Source: Sesamum alatum (taxonomy: Eukaryota; Streptophyta; Magnoliopsida; Lamiales; Pedaliaceae). Taken from it: DNA of 64,000 bases. Under the pieces are notes generated by a model that worked only from the letters and a program-made list of their open reading frames with translations, searched no databases and had not been told where the DNA came from. Shown here piece after piece: positions 44,549 to 56,149 of the stretch (positions within the stretch are counted from its first letter, which is position 1; each line of letters begins with the position of its first letter). The stretch lies in assembly GCA_034509735.1 (NCBI GenBank), contig JACGWO010000008.1, positions 13,899,864 to 13,963,863 of the forward strand, written 5' to 3'. The position numbers and the translations under genes were made by a program.

Positions 44549-45039
44549 ATTAGGGCTTGTACTCGCTTTATATTGCAAAGCATGTGCGTATTTAATATTA
44601 TGCTATGGAACTATCTTATGAAGTATAAGATTGTATATGTAATTAGCATGATATGTATTAGCATGTACAAACCCACTTACTTCATGACAAATTCGAACCC
44701 ATTTTTTTTACATGAGATCTGTGGGTTCTTTTGTAGTCCTTTTTCTATCATATGTAGTTTTGATGTGAAGATCACATGGTTAAATTTTGGTGAAAAATAG
44801 ATGTATGGTTTATGAGGAAATCACAACCCTACTTTTTGAAAATCGTTTTCTTTGGATAAAAAAAAAAAACTGATCTGAATCTGTTGTTTTTTTCTGAATA
44901 TCTTTGTGCTATGTTATTGGGCATGAAAAGAGGTTCGAAACGGTATATGATTCATCGAAAACGGCTTTAAAATGAGTAAGATATGAATTTTCTATTTTTC
45001 GCCGGAAAAAGACTAGTCGCCGGAAAACGGCGCCGGAAA

Positions 45040-45275
45040 AACGTCCGGTGCCGGAGTTAAAACAAAAAATAAAAAAAAAATTAGGGCTGACTGAGCGCGC
45101 TGACCGCGCGCCAGCTGGCGAGCGGGCCCGCGGCCAGCGCGGTGACAGCGCGCCAGCTCGCGCGTGCCTGCTGCGCCAGCCGCGCGCCAGCTGTGCGGCG
45201 CGCTGGCTTGCGCCAGCAGGGCTGAGCCGGCTCGAGCCGGCTCACGCTGAGCCGAGCCGAGCCGAGCCGGCAGAC
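45040..45275. other. GC-rich low-complexity island in the copia leader
   Basis: Within an AT-rich leader, about 200 bp are extremely GC-rich and built from shuffled words such as GCGCGCCAGCT, CGCCAGC and GAGCCGAGCC. A 96-codon frame (45048-45338) across it is Ala/Arg-rich, with no domain, and is unlikely to be a protein gene. Just upstream, GCCGGAAAA recurs several times (45002-45045). Confidence 0.8.
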
Positions 45276-45995
45276 TCTCTTTCTTATTTTTTTGTATTTT
45301 TCTATTTTTCGTTTTGTTTCAAAAAAAAAAAAAAATAGAAATATTTTTTAAAGGAAATTTGACCTTTGTGAAATATTACCTTCATGTCATATTATTTTTC
45401 TAAGTGCAAGAATCATCATTATATTTTTTGTTGGGTGATTGTATATGCCTTAGAAGATATTTTTATGCATTTCTTGGTAATTGCATACTATGCCTATGAG
45501 TGTTTGTTATATGGCATGTGAATTGAAATTCGGGTGCTCATGAATAATGTGCGTTCCTTTTAATTTTATGATTGAAATAATTTATGGAGATGGTGATAAT
45601 GCGGTATCCCCTTGTTTTTCTAGATTGATGTAGTAGGCCAAATATATGTATTGTATTTTACGGGACATGTATTCTGGGGCCCATTTTGAGGCCATGTATT
45701 TTATTTTGGGGATATGTTTCGCTGATTATTACCATAGGCCATAAGATTATTTCAACATGAAGCACCGAATTCAATTCATCTTTATATTTTATGGAGACAT
45801 GTTTGGATGGACATATGTAATTTCATTCTTGGATTGGTAATTTTTATTATGATCTTTAATTATTGTGGGAGATGATTACTAGCATGAATGCGAAATTTTC
45901 GATCCCACTGAATTAAAGAAAGTAATAAATTTTTACTTGGATCTAGAATAAGATCGTAGCACAGTACCTTATATATATGCGCATGTTATACAGCA

Positions 45996-48461
45996 ATGGA
46001 GACCGATATAGCTTTTTCTGACCTCCATGGTAGTGCCAAATTAGATGGCCAAAACTATGCAATGTGGCATAGAAAAATTCAGTATTTTCTGCATCACAAA
46101 AAGATTCTTGAGCATCTCACAACTAGCATGCCTGAGCCAGTAGAGCCTGAAAATGGACAAACTGCCCAATATCGTCGCGAACTGGACGCGTACAATAAGT
46201 GGCGGGATCAAGATTTGAGTGCGCGCTTTACTATGCTAAGCTGCATGCACGATAATCTGATCCACGAATATGAGAAATATTCAACGGCTAAAGAGTTATG
46301 GGAAGTTTTGAAGGTCGCATATGGTAGCACTTCGGCTACAAGACTAAGGGCTCTGACCCTTAAGTTCAATCAGTATGTGCTTGACCCAAAACACTCGATG
46401 ATCCAACATCTTGATGTGATGAAGGATATGATTCGAGAACTCCAGAATGCCGGTACTAAACTCAGTGATGAACAGCAAGTTCTGGCAGTCCTTAGGTCGC
46501 TACCTGAGCAGACTTGGGGACACGTGAAGATGGTGCAAACGCACAATGAGCAAATAAAAACGTTCGAAAGTGTCGCCAATCATTTGAAACTTGAGGCTGA
46601 CCGTAGAGAAACTGAACATGCTCAGCAGGCTGCCCTAGTCGCACATGCCGGTCAGCGTAAGCCCCATAAAGGTAAACGTTGGAATAAACCGGCTGGTGCA
46701 AGACAGAGCCAGCCCCAGACCCAAAGCCAGAACTTGGCCCCACAAGGTGACAAGGCTATGAAGCGTCGCCGAGGTAAACGGGGTGGAAAGAAAAACGTGG
46801 CAAAGGCCAAGTGCTATAACTGTCAAAAGATGGGCCACTTTGCTCGTGATTGCACTGAGCCAAAGAAGGTTAGTCCTAACCCCAGCTCTCCAAGTTCTTT
46901 TGTGTGCTCACAAGTTTTTGTGGCTAATTCTCTCCTTGGTTGGATTGTAGATACAGGCGCAACAAAACACGTGACAAGGGATCGAGCTGGATTTGTAGAT
47001 TACCATCGAGTACCAGCATGCAGCCATTACATTGCTATGGGCAATGGCGCACAAGAGGAGGTCCTTGGAATTGGTTCATACCAACTCAAGCTCAGCACTG
47101 GGCGTGAGCTACTCCTTAATGATGTGCAATATGCACCTAGCATTCGATGTAATCTACTTTCAGTTACAGCATTGATGGAACATGGTTTTTCTTTTCTGTT
47201 TGAACAAATGGGTTTGTCTATTTATTTTGGTAAAGACCTCTATGGCTTAGGATTTATGAATAATGGTTTTTTCATGCTAGAATTAGCCAATGAATGTGTT
47301 TCTTACATTGCTTCTTCTGTTGATAATATTTCTGTTAATTGGCATGCGAGATTGGGACACATAGGACAAGAAAGGATGACTAGGTTAGCTCGAGAAGGCC
47401 TATTAGGTTCTCTCGCTAAAGTCAACCTTCCTCCTTGTGAACCATGTTTGGCGGGAAAGGCCTGCCGAAAGCCTTTTGGGAAGGCTAAGAGGGCTACTCA
47501 CTCCTTAGAGTTAGTCCACTCAGACATATGCGGGCCAATGAATGTGAGAGCACGTCACGGTGCATATTATTTTCTCACTTTCATTGATGATTATTCGCGC
47601 TATGGGTCAGTATATCTCTTATCTCACCGTTCAGAAGCGCTTGTTTATTTTAAGCGATTCTTAGCAGAGGTTGAGAATCAACGAGATACGAACCTGAAAG
47701 TTCTAAGAACTGACAGAGGGCGAGAATATCTTTCTGATCAATTCAAGCAAATTTGTGAGGAAAAAGGAATCATACGGCAATTAACGATTCCACATACTCC
47801 GCAACAAAATGGGGTTGCAGAGAGAAGGAATCGTACACTTCTGGAAATGGCCAGATCGATGATGGCGCAAGCAAATCTCCTAATATCATTTTGGGGAGAT
47901 GCAATTTTGACTGCTGCCTACATCTTAAACCGTGTGCCCTCCAAATCTGTTCCTTCGACTCCCTATGAATTATGGCATGGCAGAAAGCCCAACTTAGAAG
48001 GCTTACGTCCATGGGGGTCGGCAGGGTTTGTTCACAGTACTTCTCATAAGTATGGGAAATTGGGTCCTAGAGCCAGCAAACTTATCTTTATAAGATATTG
48101 TGAGCACTCTAAAGGCTATGTGATGTACGGTGAACACCCTGATAGAGGAATGACAGAAATTGAGTCCCGCGATGTAGATTTCCTTGAAGAGGATTTCCCG
48201 AGCATAAGTGAAGTCAAAGGGGATCTTGAACTATACGAGTTGCGAGATCCTCAGGGCGGCGCATCTATCCCTGGCGAGGGTGAGACTCCACACTCTCACC
48301 CAGCAATCGACGGGGATAATGAAAGCGACCCCAATCTAAGTGGGAGTTGTTCGCTAGAGGAACAGAACTCTCAAAATCCACAGATGCGAAGAAGTAGAAG
48401 AGGAGGAATACCCCGTCGTCGATATGAGATCGAGGGGAAGCCTTTGTATGTGCTTCTGTAG
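45996..48461 (+). pseudogene. Copia Gag, protease and integrase (821 codons)
   Basis: Gag opens METDIAFSDLHGSAKLDGQN and has the motif YAMWHRKIQYFL. A zinc knuckle CYNCQKMGHFARDC starts at residue 273. Protease shows IVDTGATKHV (active-site Asp 319). Integrase has the HHCC finger from about residue 450 and the core residues Asp 510 (HSDICGP), Asp 573 (RTDRGREY) and Glu 609 (NGVAERRNR). The last two are separated by exactly 35 residues, as in D,D35E integrases. The frame ends early at 48461 because one base is missing near 48432-48437; the next frame continues the sequence. All key residues up to there are intact. Confidence 0.95.
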
Positions 48462-48463
48462 AT

Positions 48464-48709
48464 GTGGATGAACCAGCTACTTACGAAGAAGCTGTGACTT
48501 CACCGAATGCAAAAGAGTGGATAGCTGCAATGGAAGAAGAGATGTGCTCCATGGCTAAGAACAATGTTTGGGAGCTAGTTGATCTTCCAGCTGGGCGTAA
48601 GACCATTGGGAACAAGTGGGTTCTAAAGGTCAAACGTAAGGCAGATGGAAGCATCGACAAATTGAAAGCTCGATTGGTGGCGAAGGGTTATACCAACGAG
48701 AGGGTGTAG
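48464..48709 (+). pseudogene. Copia integrase-RT junction, N-terminal RT fingers
   Basis: The short frame continues gag-pol after the first frameshift: PATYEEAVTSPNAKEWIAAM, NNVWELVDLP and KWVLKVKRKADGSIDKLKAR are the conserved start of copia RT. A second single-base loss near 48690-48697 leads to the stop at 48707. Confidence 0.93.
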
Positions 48710-48732
48710 ATTATGAAGAGACGTTCTCCCCA

Positions 48733-50034
48733 GTGGTGAGATTTGCCTCTGTTCGCCTACTCCTAGCCATTGTCGCCCACCTAGATCTGGAATTGTTCCA
48801 GATGGATGTAAAGACAGCATTTCTCAATGGAGAACTGGATGAGGAGATCTACATGGATCAACCTAAAGGTTTTCAGGAAATGGGATGTGAAGGCAAAGTG
48901 TGCCGCTTAAAACGTTCCATTTATGGCCTGAAACAATCATCCAGGCAGTGGTACTATCGATTTCATCGAGCTATCACCTCGATAGGCTTCACGATGGTTG
49001 AGGAGGACCACTGTGTGTATGTCAAAAGAAGTGTAAAGAAATTTCTGATTCTTTCACTGTACGTGGACGACATTTTGTTGGCAGGAAATGACATGGAAAT
49101 GATTGTCGCCACTCAGAAGTGGCTGTCCTCAACATTTGAGATGAAGGACATGGGAGAAGCTGAGTACATACTTGGTGTTAAGATACACCGAGATCGCTCT
49201 AGGAAACTTTTGAGCTTGTCTCAAGAGACTTATATCAAAAGGATCATAGAGCGGTTTCGTATGCACAATGCTAATCCTGTTGACACACCCATGGACAAAA
49301 GTTGTGTTCTTAGCAGAGAATTATGCCCTAAGACAGAAGAAGAGAAGAAACGTATGGCTAAGGTTCCATATGCTAGCGCTGTAGGAAGTTTGATGTACGC
49401 TATGATGTGTACTCGACCAGACCTGTGCTTTGCAGTTGGAATGGTGAGCAGGTATCAAAGTAATCCTGGACCCGACCACTGGGTAGCGGTCAAGAGGATA
49501 CTCAGATATCTAAAAGGAACAAGTGATCTGGCTTTGACCTACCACGGGGGAAGTTTAAAGCTGGTTGGATACTGTGATGCTGATGGATCAGCGGACAGAG
49601 ATGAACGCAAATCCACATCGGGATATGCATTCTTGTTAGGTAGTGCTGCTATCACTTGGTGCAGCAAGAAACAAGCCTGCATCTCTTTGTCCACCATGGA
49701 AGCAGAATATGTGGCTTGTACATCAGCAGTCCAAGAGGCTATCTGGTTGAGGAGATTCCTCAAAAGTCTGCGCATTTCGGCGCACGTTGATGATGCTGTT
49801 GTAATCTATTGTGATAACACAGCCGCCGTAGCATATGCGAAGGACCCCAAGTATCATGGGAGGACTAAGCATATAGATACCAGATACCACTTCATTCGTG
49901 ATAGCATTGCGCAAAACCAAGTGGTTCTCAGGCATATTCCTACTACTGATATGATAGCAGATCCTTTTACTAAACCTTTGCGTAAAGACGCATTTCAAAG
50001 GCATGTGAGTAGTATGGGACTGCGTAGGATTTAA
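48733..50034 (+). pseudogene. Copia reverse transcriptase and RNase H (433 codons open)
   Basis: RT motifs are intact: LFQMDVKTAFLNGEL (catalytic Asp in box A), the segment SIYGLKQSSRQWY, and YVDDILLAG at residues 110-115 (catalytic Asp pair). RNase H follows with CDADGSADRDERKSTSGY, SLSTMEAEYVACTSA, IYCDNTAAVAYAKDPKYHGR and TKHIDTRYHFIRD. The stop at 50032-50034 is the natural end. The ATG at 48733 is internal; in the parent this was one polyprotein with the two frames before it. Confidence 0.95.
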
Positions 50035-51099
50035 GCTTTTTGAGCCTGTAAGAACACTTTTATTATAAGAATATATGATTCTTGTTTCGTTAGAGTACTG
50101 TGTCTATACATATGTGTGAATGTCACCAGGCTTAGATTGACCCACTCACACGGGCAATCTCCCTGGCGCTATGATAGCGAGCAGGATGAGGCTTAGAAAG
50201 GATCACTTCGCATAAATAAGTCATGCGAATGATCGCCTTCACGCTTTAAGAGCGATGGAGGTTAAACATATAACCAAGGCCGCCTTAGCTAAAGAGCTAG
50301 GATGAGATCATGCGTGATCGACTATGAAGTATGTCCAAACTTCATAAAAGCCTGTTTACAGCTGAACGTGCGAACCGCCAGAAGATATCAAGAGGGTAAC
50401 TGTCTGGTGATACGCAGGTCAGGCGCTTGGATAGCGACTGAACTCAGGTTCATGTGATGTTAAGAGCAGTGACATGCCCAAGTTGAGTGGGAGCTCCATC
50501 ACAGCATGTAATCATACTACATGTGCGTTAAGACGACCCACTATGGGGAGTGACTGAATAGGTCCCTGCTTCGTCACTGTGTGAGCCCATACAATCCCTT
50601 GTACCCTTTGGGACTCAGGACCATGTCATGAGGCGTAAGCTTGATGATGCTACTTTAGCATGCTTTCCAATGGCCACGAGTGATACGGTCTGTCGGAGCA
50701 TGTCTAGGAAAGCTGTCAAGGCCAAACTGATTGATGTGAGAGGCCGAGGAAGAACCAAGTTAGTGACGCACTTATGTTCTATTGTTCATAGCCCGGGCGA
50801 CTTAGTCGGAATATGTCTGACTAGTCATGAACGTAGAAGCATATCTGAGAGGGTCAAGCATGCTCTACTTGTTGAGGGATCTAGAGATGCTTGATCAAGT
50901 GTGTCCACGAGGTTTGGGGTACACAGCGAGTTTCTTTGGAGTTGATGAGTTATGTTAGTATTGGTGATAACTTAATATAACTCTCCTCATGTTTTACCTT
51001 TTCTCGCTTGGTCGCACGCCTTACTCCCCGTATGAAAGAGGGGATGGGAGATGAGATATTATTGGATTGGAGAGGCTATGTCAAATATGTATGAGTGGG
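50035..51099. other. Copia 3' non-coding region
   Basis: About 1.06 kb between pol and the LTR-like stretch, unusually GC-balanced and non-repetitive. An 88-codon frame (50628-50894) has no recognised domain and no homologue that I recall. A purine-rich run GAAAGAGGGGATGGGAGATGA (first part at 51038-51058) and GAGTGGGAGA (about 51092-51101) are polypurine-tract candidates. Confidence 0.5.
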
Positions 51100-51507
51100 A
51101 GATATTAAAAATCATCCATATTTCACAAAGAGTTTGAAGTCTCCCGAAACTCCTGGTTAGGGAGGACTCCTCTTGTGTGAAGAGTCTGTAGTCCCTACAG
51201 TTTGTATTAGGGTTGGACTCCTCTCTTGTACACCTATAAATAGGGTGCTCCTATGGAATGAAAAATACAATTATTATTCGAAGTACTCTCTCCCAAAGCC
51301 TCTCGCTAAATTCTCTCTCTGTTCTCTCTCGAAGTATCACCAAAAGTCTCCGGGGGTTTAAGGCGTGAAAACTCTGGTCGGTAGCTCTAGTAGCAATCTA
51401 CGTGGAGCGAGAGAAGGACGATCGTGACAAGGAAGAGAAGGGACGTGCTAGGAGATACGTGAATTTGTGGGGCGTACTTTGCAGATCCAAGAGATTTTGG
51501 AAAAGCT
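51100..51507 (+). repeat. LTR-like sequence upstream of the right terminal repeat
   Basis: Following GAGTGGGAGA, a typical copia polypurine tract, this stretch has a clear TATA box (CCTATAAATAGGG, about 51233-51245) and a pyrimidine-rich CTCTCTCTGTTCTCTCTC run. This is the layout of U3-R-U5. It joins the 142-bp repeat without a break, making an LTR of about 550 bp. The left end of the element lacks it completely. Confidence 0.65.
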
Positions 51508-51649
51508 TGTAGGCGAGCCACGAAGATCCGGGTGTCATAAAGTTAATTCCGCTGCGTGTTGACATACCATAGCATTGAGGTAATCCCCGAAATCGATTAT
51601 GTGCAATATGTGTTAATGTGCTTCACATATATGCTTTATTTTTCCTACA
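51508..51649 (+). repeat. Right terminal repeat of the young copia, 142 bp
   Basis: Matches 44393-44534 from TGTAGGCGAGCC to CCTACA and is followed by GATTA. See the left repeat for the comparison. Confidence 0.9.
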
Positions 51650-52065
51650 GATTATTAAAAGCCAAGCTCAAACAGAATTTTTCAAGTTCTAGCAATAGTG
51701 CATTTGTCTCAATTTGACTTGTTTACGGCCGTCATTAAGAGACAATAGAAAGAAACAATTATGGAGAGAATGAGCATTATTCTCAAGACTTGTTATCATG
51801 TGACAATATGCTCACGTCTAGTGACAGACAGAGTTACATCATATTAATGGAAATAAAAGCACTTAATTAAAGATTAATTAATAGGGCTGCGCGATTAGAT
51901 CTTAATTACTCAATTATTTTTCCCAAAAAGTTATGAGTGTTAGTCCACGTATACACAACACCAAATGCATTACAACAATAGTGGTTGAAGAATTATCAAT
52001 CCGTGCTTTTGGCTTTTCACCAGCTTTTGATTATATTAAACTTAATTGGAAACAATAAAATAATT

Positions 52066-52296
52066 GGAAAAAATGCAAACAATCCTGTGATATTGTAAAT
52101 GAGTAAATTATTCCCCTATGAAAAATAAAATAGCAATTTATCTTCCTGTGTTTTTTTAAAATGAATCAATTTACCTCCCCGTGTTTAGGTAGATTACACC
52201 ATTTGAAAAAACACGGAGAGATAAATTACTATTTTTTTCATATGAGGAAATTTACTCATTTATAATATCACAGGAAGGTAAATTGCATTAAACCCT
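52066..52296. mobile_element. MITE, Mutator-like, family with 54375-54560
   Basis: The inverted ends carry TGCAAACAATCCTGTGATATTG (left, in part) and CAATATCACAGGAAGG...TGCA words. Near-exact 9-bp duplications flank it (AAAATAATT at 52057-52065, AAAATAATA at 52297-52305). 231 bp, non-coding. Confidence 0.78.
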
Positions 52297-52502
52297 AAAA
52301 TAATATGATAAATTTATTTTATCACATACAAGAATATATTTAATTTATTTATATTTAAAATTAGGTAAGTGTATGATCGTTTATTTTTATACAAGAGATT
52401 TATAATGGCCTTTTTTGGATATATTAATCAAGTATTTGTCATGGTTCTTAGTTATATATAGCCAAACCATTTATAATGATTTTTGGTTATAATGGCTAGT
52501 GT

Positions 52503-52905
52503 CACTACAAGAAATCATGCCAATATCTAGAAATTAGAAAGAGAATAAATTCGTCAGTAATTAGCAATGAATTCAGCAAGGGATAAAAATTTTATGTTTT
52601 TGGAATTTGAATATTAACTTTAAAAATAAAATATTTTCTTGCTTTAATTAGAAAAGATGTCGAAGACTTCGTACCTGGCATTAGCAAATAAAAAGCTCCC
52701 CAAAAAAGAAAAAAAAAAATTACTAGCATTCAGTTAGTTCTAGCAAAATCAGTATAAAAAAATTCAATGCTAATAAAATCAGTGATGAATTAATTGCTAG
52801 TGAATATTTTTCTTGCTAAATTCGTTGTTAAATGTAAATAAGTAACGAATTCCACTATTTTATAAGGAATTTGTGTTGTTATTAATGATATTATTTCTTG
52901 TACTG
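52503..52905. mobile_element. CACTA-type MITE
   Basis: Left end CACTACAAGAAATC, right end ATTTCTTGTACTG (one change from the complement), with 3-bp duplications TGT on both sides (52500-52502 and 52906-52908). The interior has subterminal AATTCGT/ATCAG-type repeats, no coding. Confidence 0.8.
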
Positions 52906-53621
52906 TGTTTTGGCTTCTGCTGAGAAACAAACAACAAACGTGAGATAATTGTGGCTAATTATTATTTATTAAGTGACAATAATTTTAACTCATCAAAATA
53001 TAATTATTAATGATAAAAATTACATATAAAGTTATTAGTATAAATAATTAGCGACACGTATTTACATGACAACTTAATAACATACAAATATTGTAAAATA
53101 ATTACTTATTATTACTAGGTCGTTGTTATACATGTGTTCTTAATTATTTTCAGTGAATATACACAATTTTATTTTAATTATTAGTTGATACTTGCTAGGC
53201 ACAATTTTTATAAAATAATTCTCATTATTAAAATTATGACTAGCATATTATTTACTTTGGTAGCCATATTAAAATTTGTCATTTATTGTTTTGGTTGATA
53301 TAATTTAATTTAATTTATTTTTATGACAAATAATATAAGGTCGATCTCGTAATATAAGAGATGACGTGTGCAGACCAAAGACCGTGAGATTTCGTGCCCG
53401 CGTGTTTGATAGGAAGGCTATATAATTAATGATGGAATTCGACGTATGATACCCATTAATTATTAATTAATGACTTTGTGATGTGATTCTGAATACAAAA
53501 TTAATGACATTAGTTTATAATTATTTTTTGTTTTCCTGAATCAAATAATTAATTGTGAGTAGTTATGACATTATTGCTACCAATTTTAATGCAACTGAAA
53601 CCGAAACCCCTAGAATGAAAG

Positions 53622-54103
53622 CCCATCTCTATGTTTGGTTTTATTTTTAAAATATTTTTGTTTTGTTTTGTGAAAATAGAGAGAGAAAATAAAGATAAAT
53701 AAATGTGTGTTAATAGAGATATGGTGTATATTTGGGTTTGTTTTTTGAGTTTATTTTAAATAGTGTAAAAAATATATTGTATGTATTGTGTTGTATATTG
53801 GGAGACAAAAAACACTGTTTTTGTCAAACCATGTCTCTTTTATATATTTTTATATATGTATATGATAATATATATTGTTCATTGTCAAATCATGTCTCTT
53901 TTATATTTTTTTATAAATGTATATATATATATATACGGTAATATTTATTTACTTATATGTGGATGTATGACTGTATATATATATGGGAGAATGTGCCAAA
54001 TTATCCAAAATACCAAATAACGGTGTTTTGGGTAATGTTTATGTTTGGTTTTATTTTCTCACCATCTCTGAAATAGTGAGAAAATAAAATCAAACATAGG
54101 GCA
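53622..54103. mobile_element. Inverted-repeat MITE with an end hairpin
   Basis: The left end GCCCATCTCTATGTTTGG and the right end (complement GCCCTATGTTTGATTTTATT) are inverted. The right end is itself a near-perfect hairpin at 54030-54100, with about 23-bp arms TATGTTTGGTTTTATTTTCTC. A 60-bp internal tandem repeat (53820-53925, TCAAACCATGTCTCTTTTA) is present. Target duplication unclear. Confidence 0.55.
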
Positions 54104-54374
54104 TGAGTTTCAATTTATGTGAGTTGTTATTTTACTCTGAATTGTAGTTGTTAATTAATTACAAATATTTTATATTTTAATAGTTGTTGTTGGTTGAAAT
54201 TAATTTATTTAAGAAAAATAAATTATTAATTGTACACTTGGATTGGGAGGAATGGTCCAGAACATGAGAAAAATACATAGTTTAATTTAGATTTTTCTAA
54301 TTATTTCCGTAGAAGGCACTTCTTTTCAATTATGTTTAATCTCAAAATTTATATATATTTATGATTTTTTTCAA

Positions 54375-54560
54375 CGGGAAAAATGCAAGCAACTCCATGT
54401 GACATTGCAAATGAACAAATTATTCCGCTATGAAAATAAAATAGCAATTTATCTCCATGAGTTTTTTAAAGAATACAAGGAGGTAAAATGCTATTATTTT
54501 TTCATAAGGGTGTAATTTGCTCATTTGCAATATCATGGGGAGGTAAATTGCATTAAATCC
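54375..54560. mobile_element. MITE, Mutator-like
   Basis: Same family as 52066-52296 (AATGCAAGCAACTCCATGTGA and GCAATATCATGGGGAGG are inverted). Exact 9-bp duplications TTTTTTCAA at 54366-54374 and 54561-54569. Confidence 0.85.
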
Positions 54561-54854
54561 TTTTTTCAAGAGTTTATTTTGTTTTTCTATTGATATTTTC
54601 TTTTTAGAAAAGAAAACTAATTTTAGAATTTCTATTAAATTTGACTTGTATTCGGCTTTCCGACCTATTAAAAATTAATTTTTTTTAATAATGAGCAATA
54701 AACTATTAATTTAAAAATACAACAATATTTTCAAAGCAACTAACTGCATTATAATATTCAATCCATAGTTTAACAAGATATTTAGATCTAATAACACCAT
54801 CATTAAAGCAACTAAAAAAAATAATACAAACATCTTATAAACTAAACATCACCC

Positions 54855-54930
54855 TACATTCGTAGTACTCAAATCTACAACCTCTTGATTGTGGGACCTC
54901 AACCTCACCACTTGGGCAAAAGCTCATCAA
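54855..54930 (-). mobile_element. tRNA-derived SINE fragment
   Basis: Minus strand: box A-like AAGTGGTGAGGTTGAGG and box B-like TGTAGATTTGAGTACTACG at tRNA spacing. Only the head is clear. Not a functional tRNA. Confidence 0.5.
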
Positions 54931-55299
54931 TTATTAAAAATTAAAAACATAAACACAAAAAATAGTATCCCATCTATTGTGCTTCAGGATTGGGATTGTT
55001 GAGTTTAAAGTCTATTCTATTTTATGAATACTCCAAAAAGTGTTTAGGTAAGTTGGAGATTAAATTAAGTGGGAACAACACCGTTAAAATTTCGGTTATA
55101 ATTATTCGATACTTAAGTTAATAAGGTTGTAGAAGAGAAAGTAGAAGATCGTAAGAATATTACGGGTATCAAAAATTGTACACGAGTATAGAAGGCTAGT
55201 ATTTATAAATATTTTCAAATTATACAAATTTACATTAACAATTGATCCAAGAATAACTAAACGATTATCGTGAGTCATAAAATGTGAAAAAACACACAA

Positions 55300-56149
55300 A
55301 AAAAAAGGTCAAAAGAAAAAAAAAATCCAATTTTTAGTCAATTACATGTATATAATTTGAACTTTTCAACCAAATGGCAGCTTCTAATATACATACCAGT
55401 TGTCTATTAAAGGCAAGTAGTGCCTCTTTACGACCGTGTCCTTTGTATTGTACTAAAAGTGAAAGCTCTGTGAAGGATTGGGGACGTAATTTTCTTTGAT
55501 CTTCTTCAATATGCTACCATGATTCGAGCCTTTCATGAACGTCCCATCTCCTTGATTCTTTCCTTCTAATAAAGACAATTATGTTGATAGTTAATGCCAA
55601 TTTTATAACTTATTATCGCTTTTATTTCTTCCATATCAAAAATAGAAATGGTATAGCTCATAATAATCTTGATAATTATCACTTTTATCATTATAGTTTT
55701 TTGGTTTGCACAACAGGTATTGTCATCTCACATTGGAGATGAAACTAATTTTGTTTAAAGCGGTAGCAACACATTGTAGTTGAAATTAATTATGTTTGAG
55801 AAGGGAACGAAAGAATTAAACCATACCCAACAAATGTGATTATACAATTCGAATGGTGTTCATAAAAAAGAATTCGTCTTTTGAATTCAACTCGTTTGTC
55901 ACTAGAGCAACAACTTGTTGATACTTTACTCATTATTTTTTATTTTGCAGGGAACAAACTTCCTTAATAAGCATAGAGTGGATTGGAACCTGAATTTTGG
56001 TGGTGCCCCTCAAAGATTAATAAAGTCTAAGTACACCTACTTAATGAAGAAATTAATCTCCCACACGAAAGTGGAGCAAGTCGTAAGGTATTGGTACTTT
56101 GACAAATTAGACTTTATTTTAACATCTTTTTTATTAAGAAAATGAAAAC
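55300..56149. other. Intergenic DNA with one exon-like stretch
   Basis: Mostly featureless. At 55951-56089 an open stretch (GTNFLNKHRVDWNLNF start) follows an acceptor-like TTTATTTTGCAG and precedes a donor-like GTAAGGTATT. It could be a gene remnant. The peptide has no domain that I recognise. Confidence 0.25.

Larger units (their letters stand above)
44393..51649 (+). mobile_element. Young Ty1/copia retrotransposon
   Basis: The element is bounded by 142-bp repeats that look identical (44393-44534 and 51508-51649) and by exact target duplications GATTA (44388-44392 and 51650-51654). Inside are a PBS for initiator Met tRNA, a 1.46-kb leader with a GC-rich island, gag-pol with Gag, protease, integrase, RT and RNase H in copia order, and a 1.47-kb stretch after the stop. 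Two single-base frameshifts break pol. The right-hand repeat seems to be only the tail of a longer LTR (from about 51100). Domain sequence suggests the Tork-type branch, unverified. Confidence 0.95.

Noticed and set aside
45048..45338. 96-codon open frame across the GC-rich island
   Set aside because: Ala/Arg/Pro low-complexity product of a word-shuffled GC-rich leader; no domain, and it lies before Gag in an untranslated leader.
50628..50894. 88-codon frame after copia pol as a possible extra gene
   Set aside because: No recognised domain, no evidence of a start context, and it lies in the 3' non-coding region; kept only as a remark.
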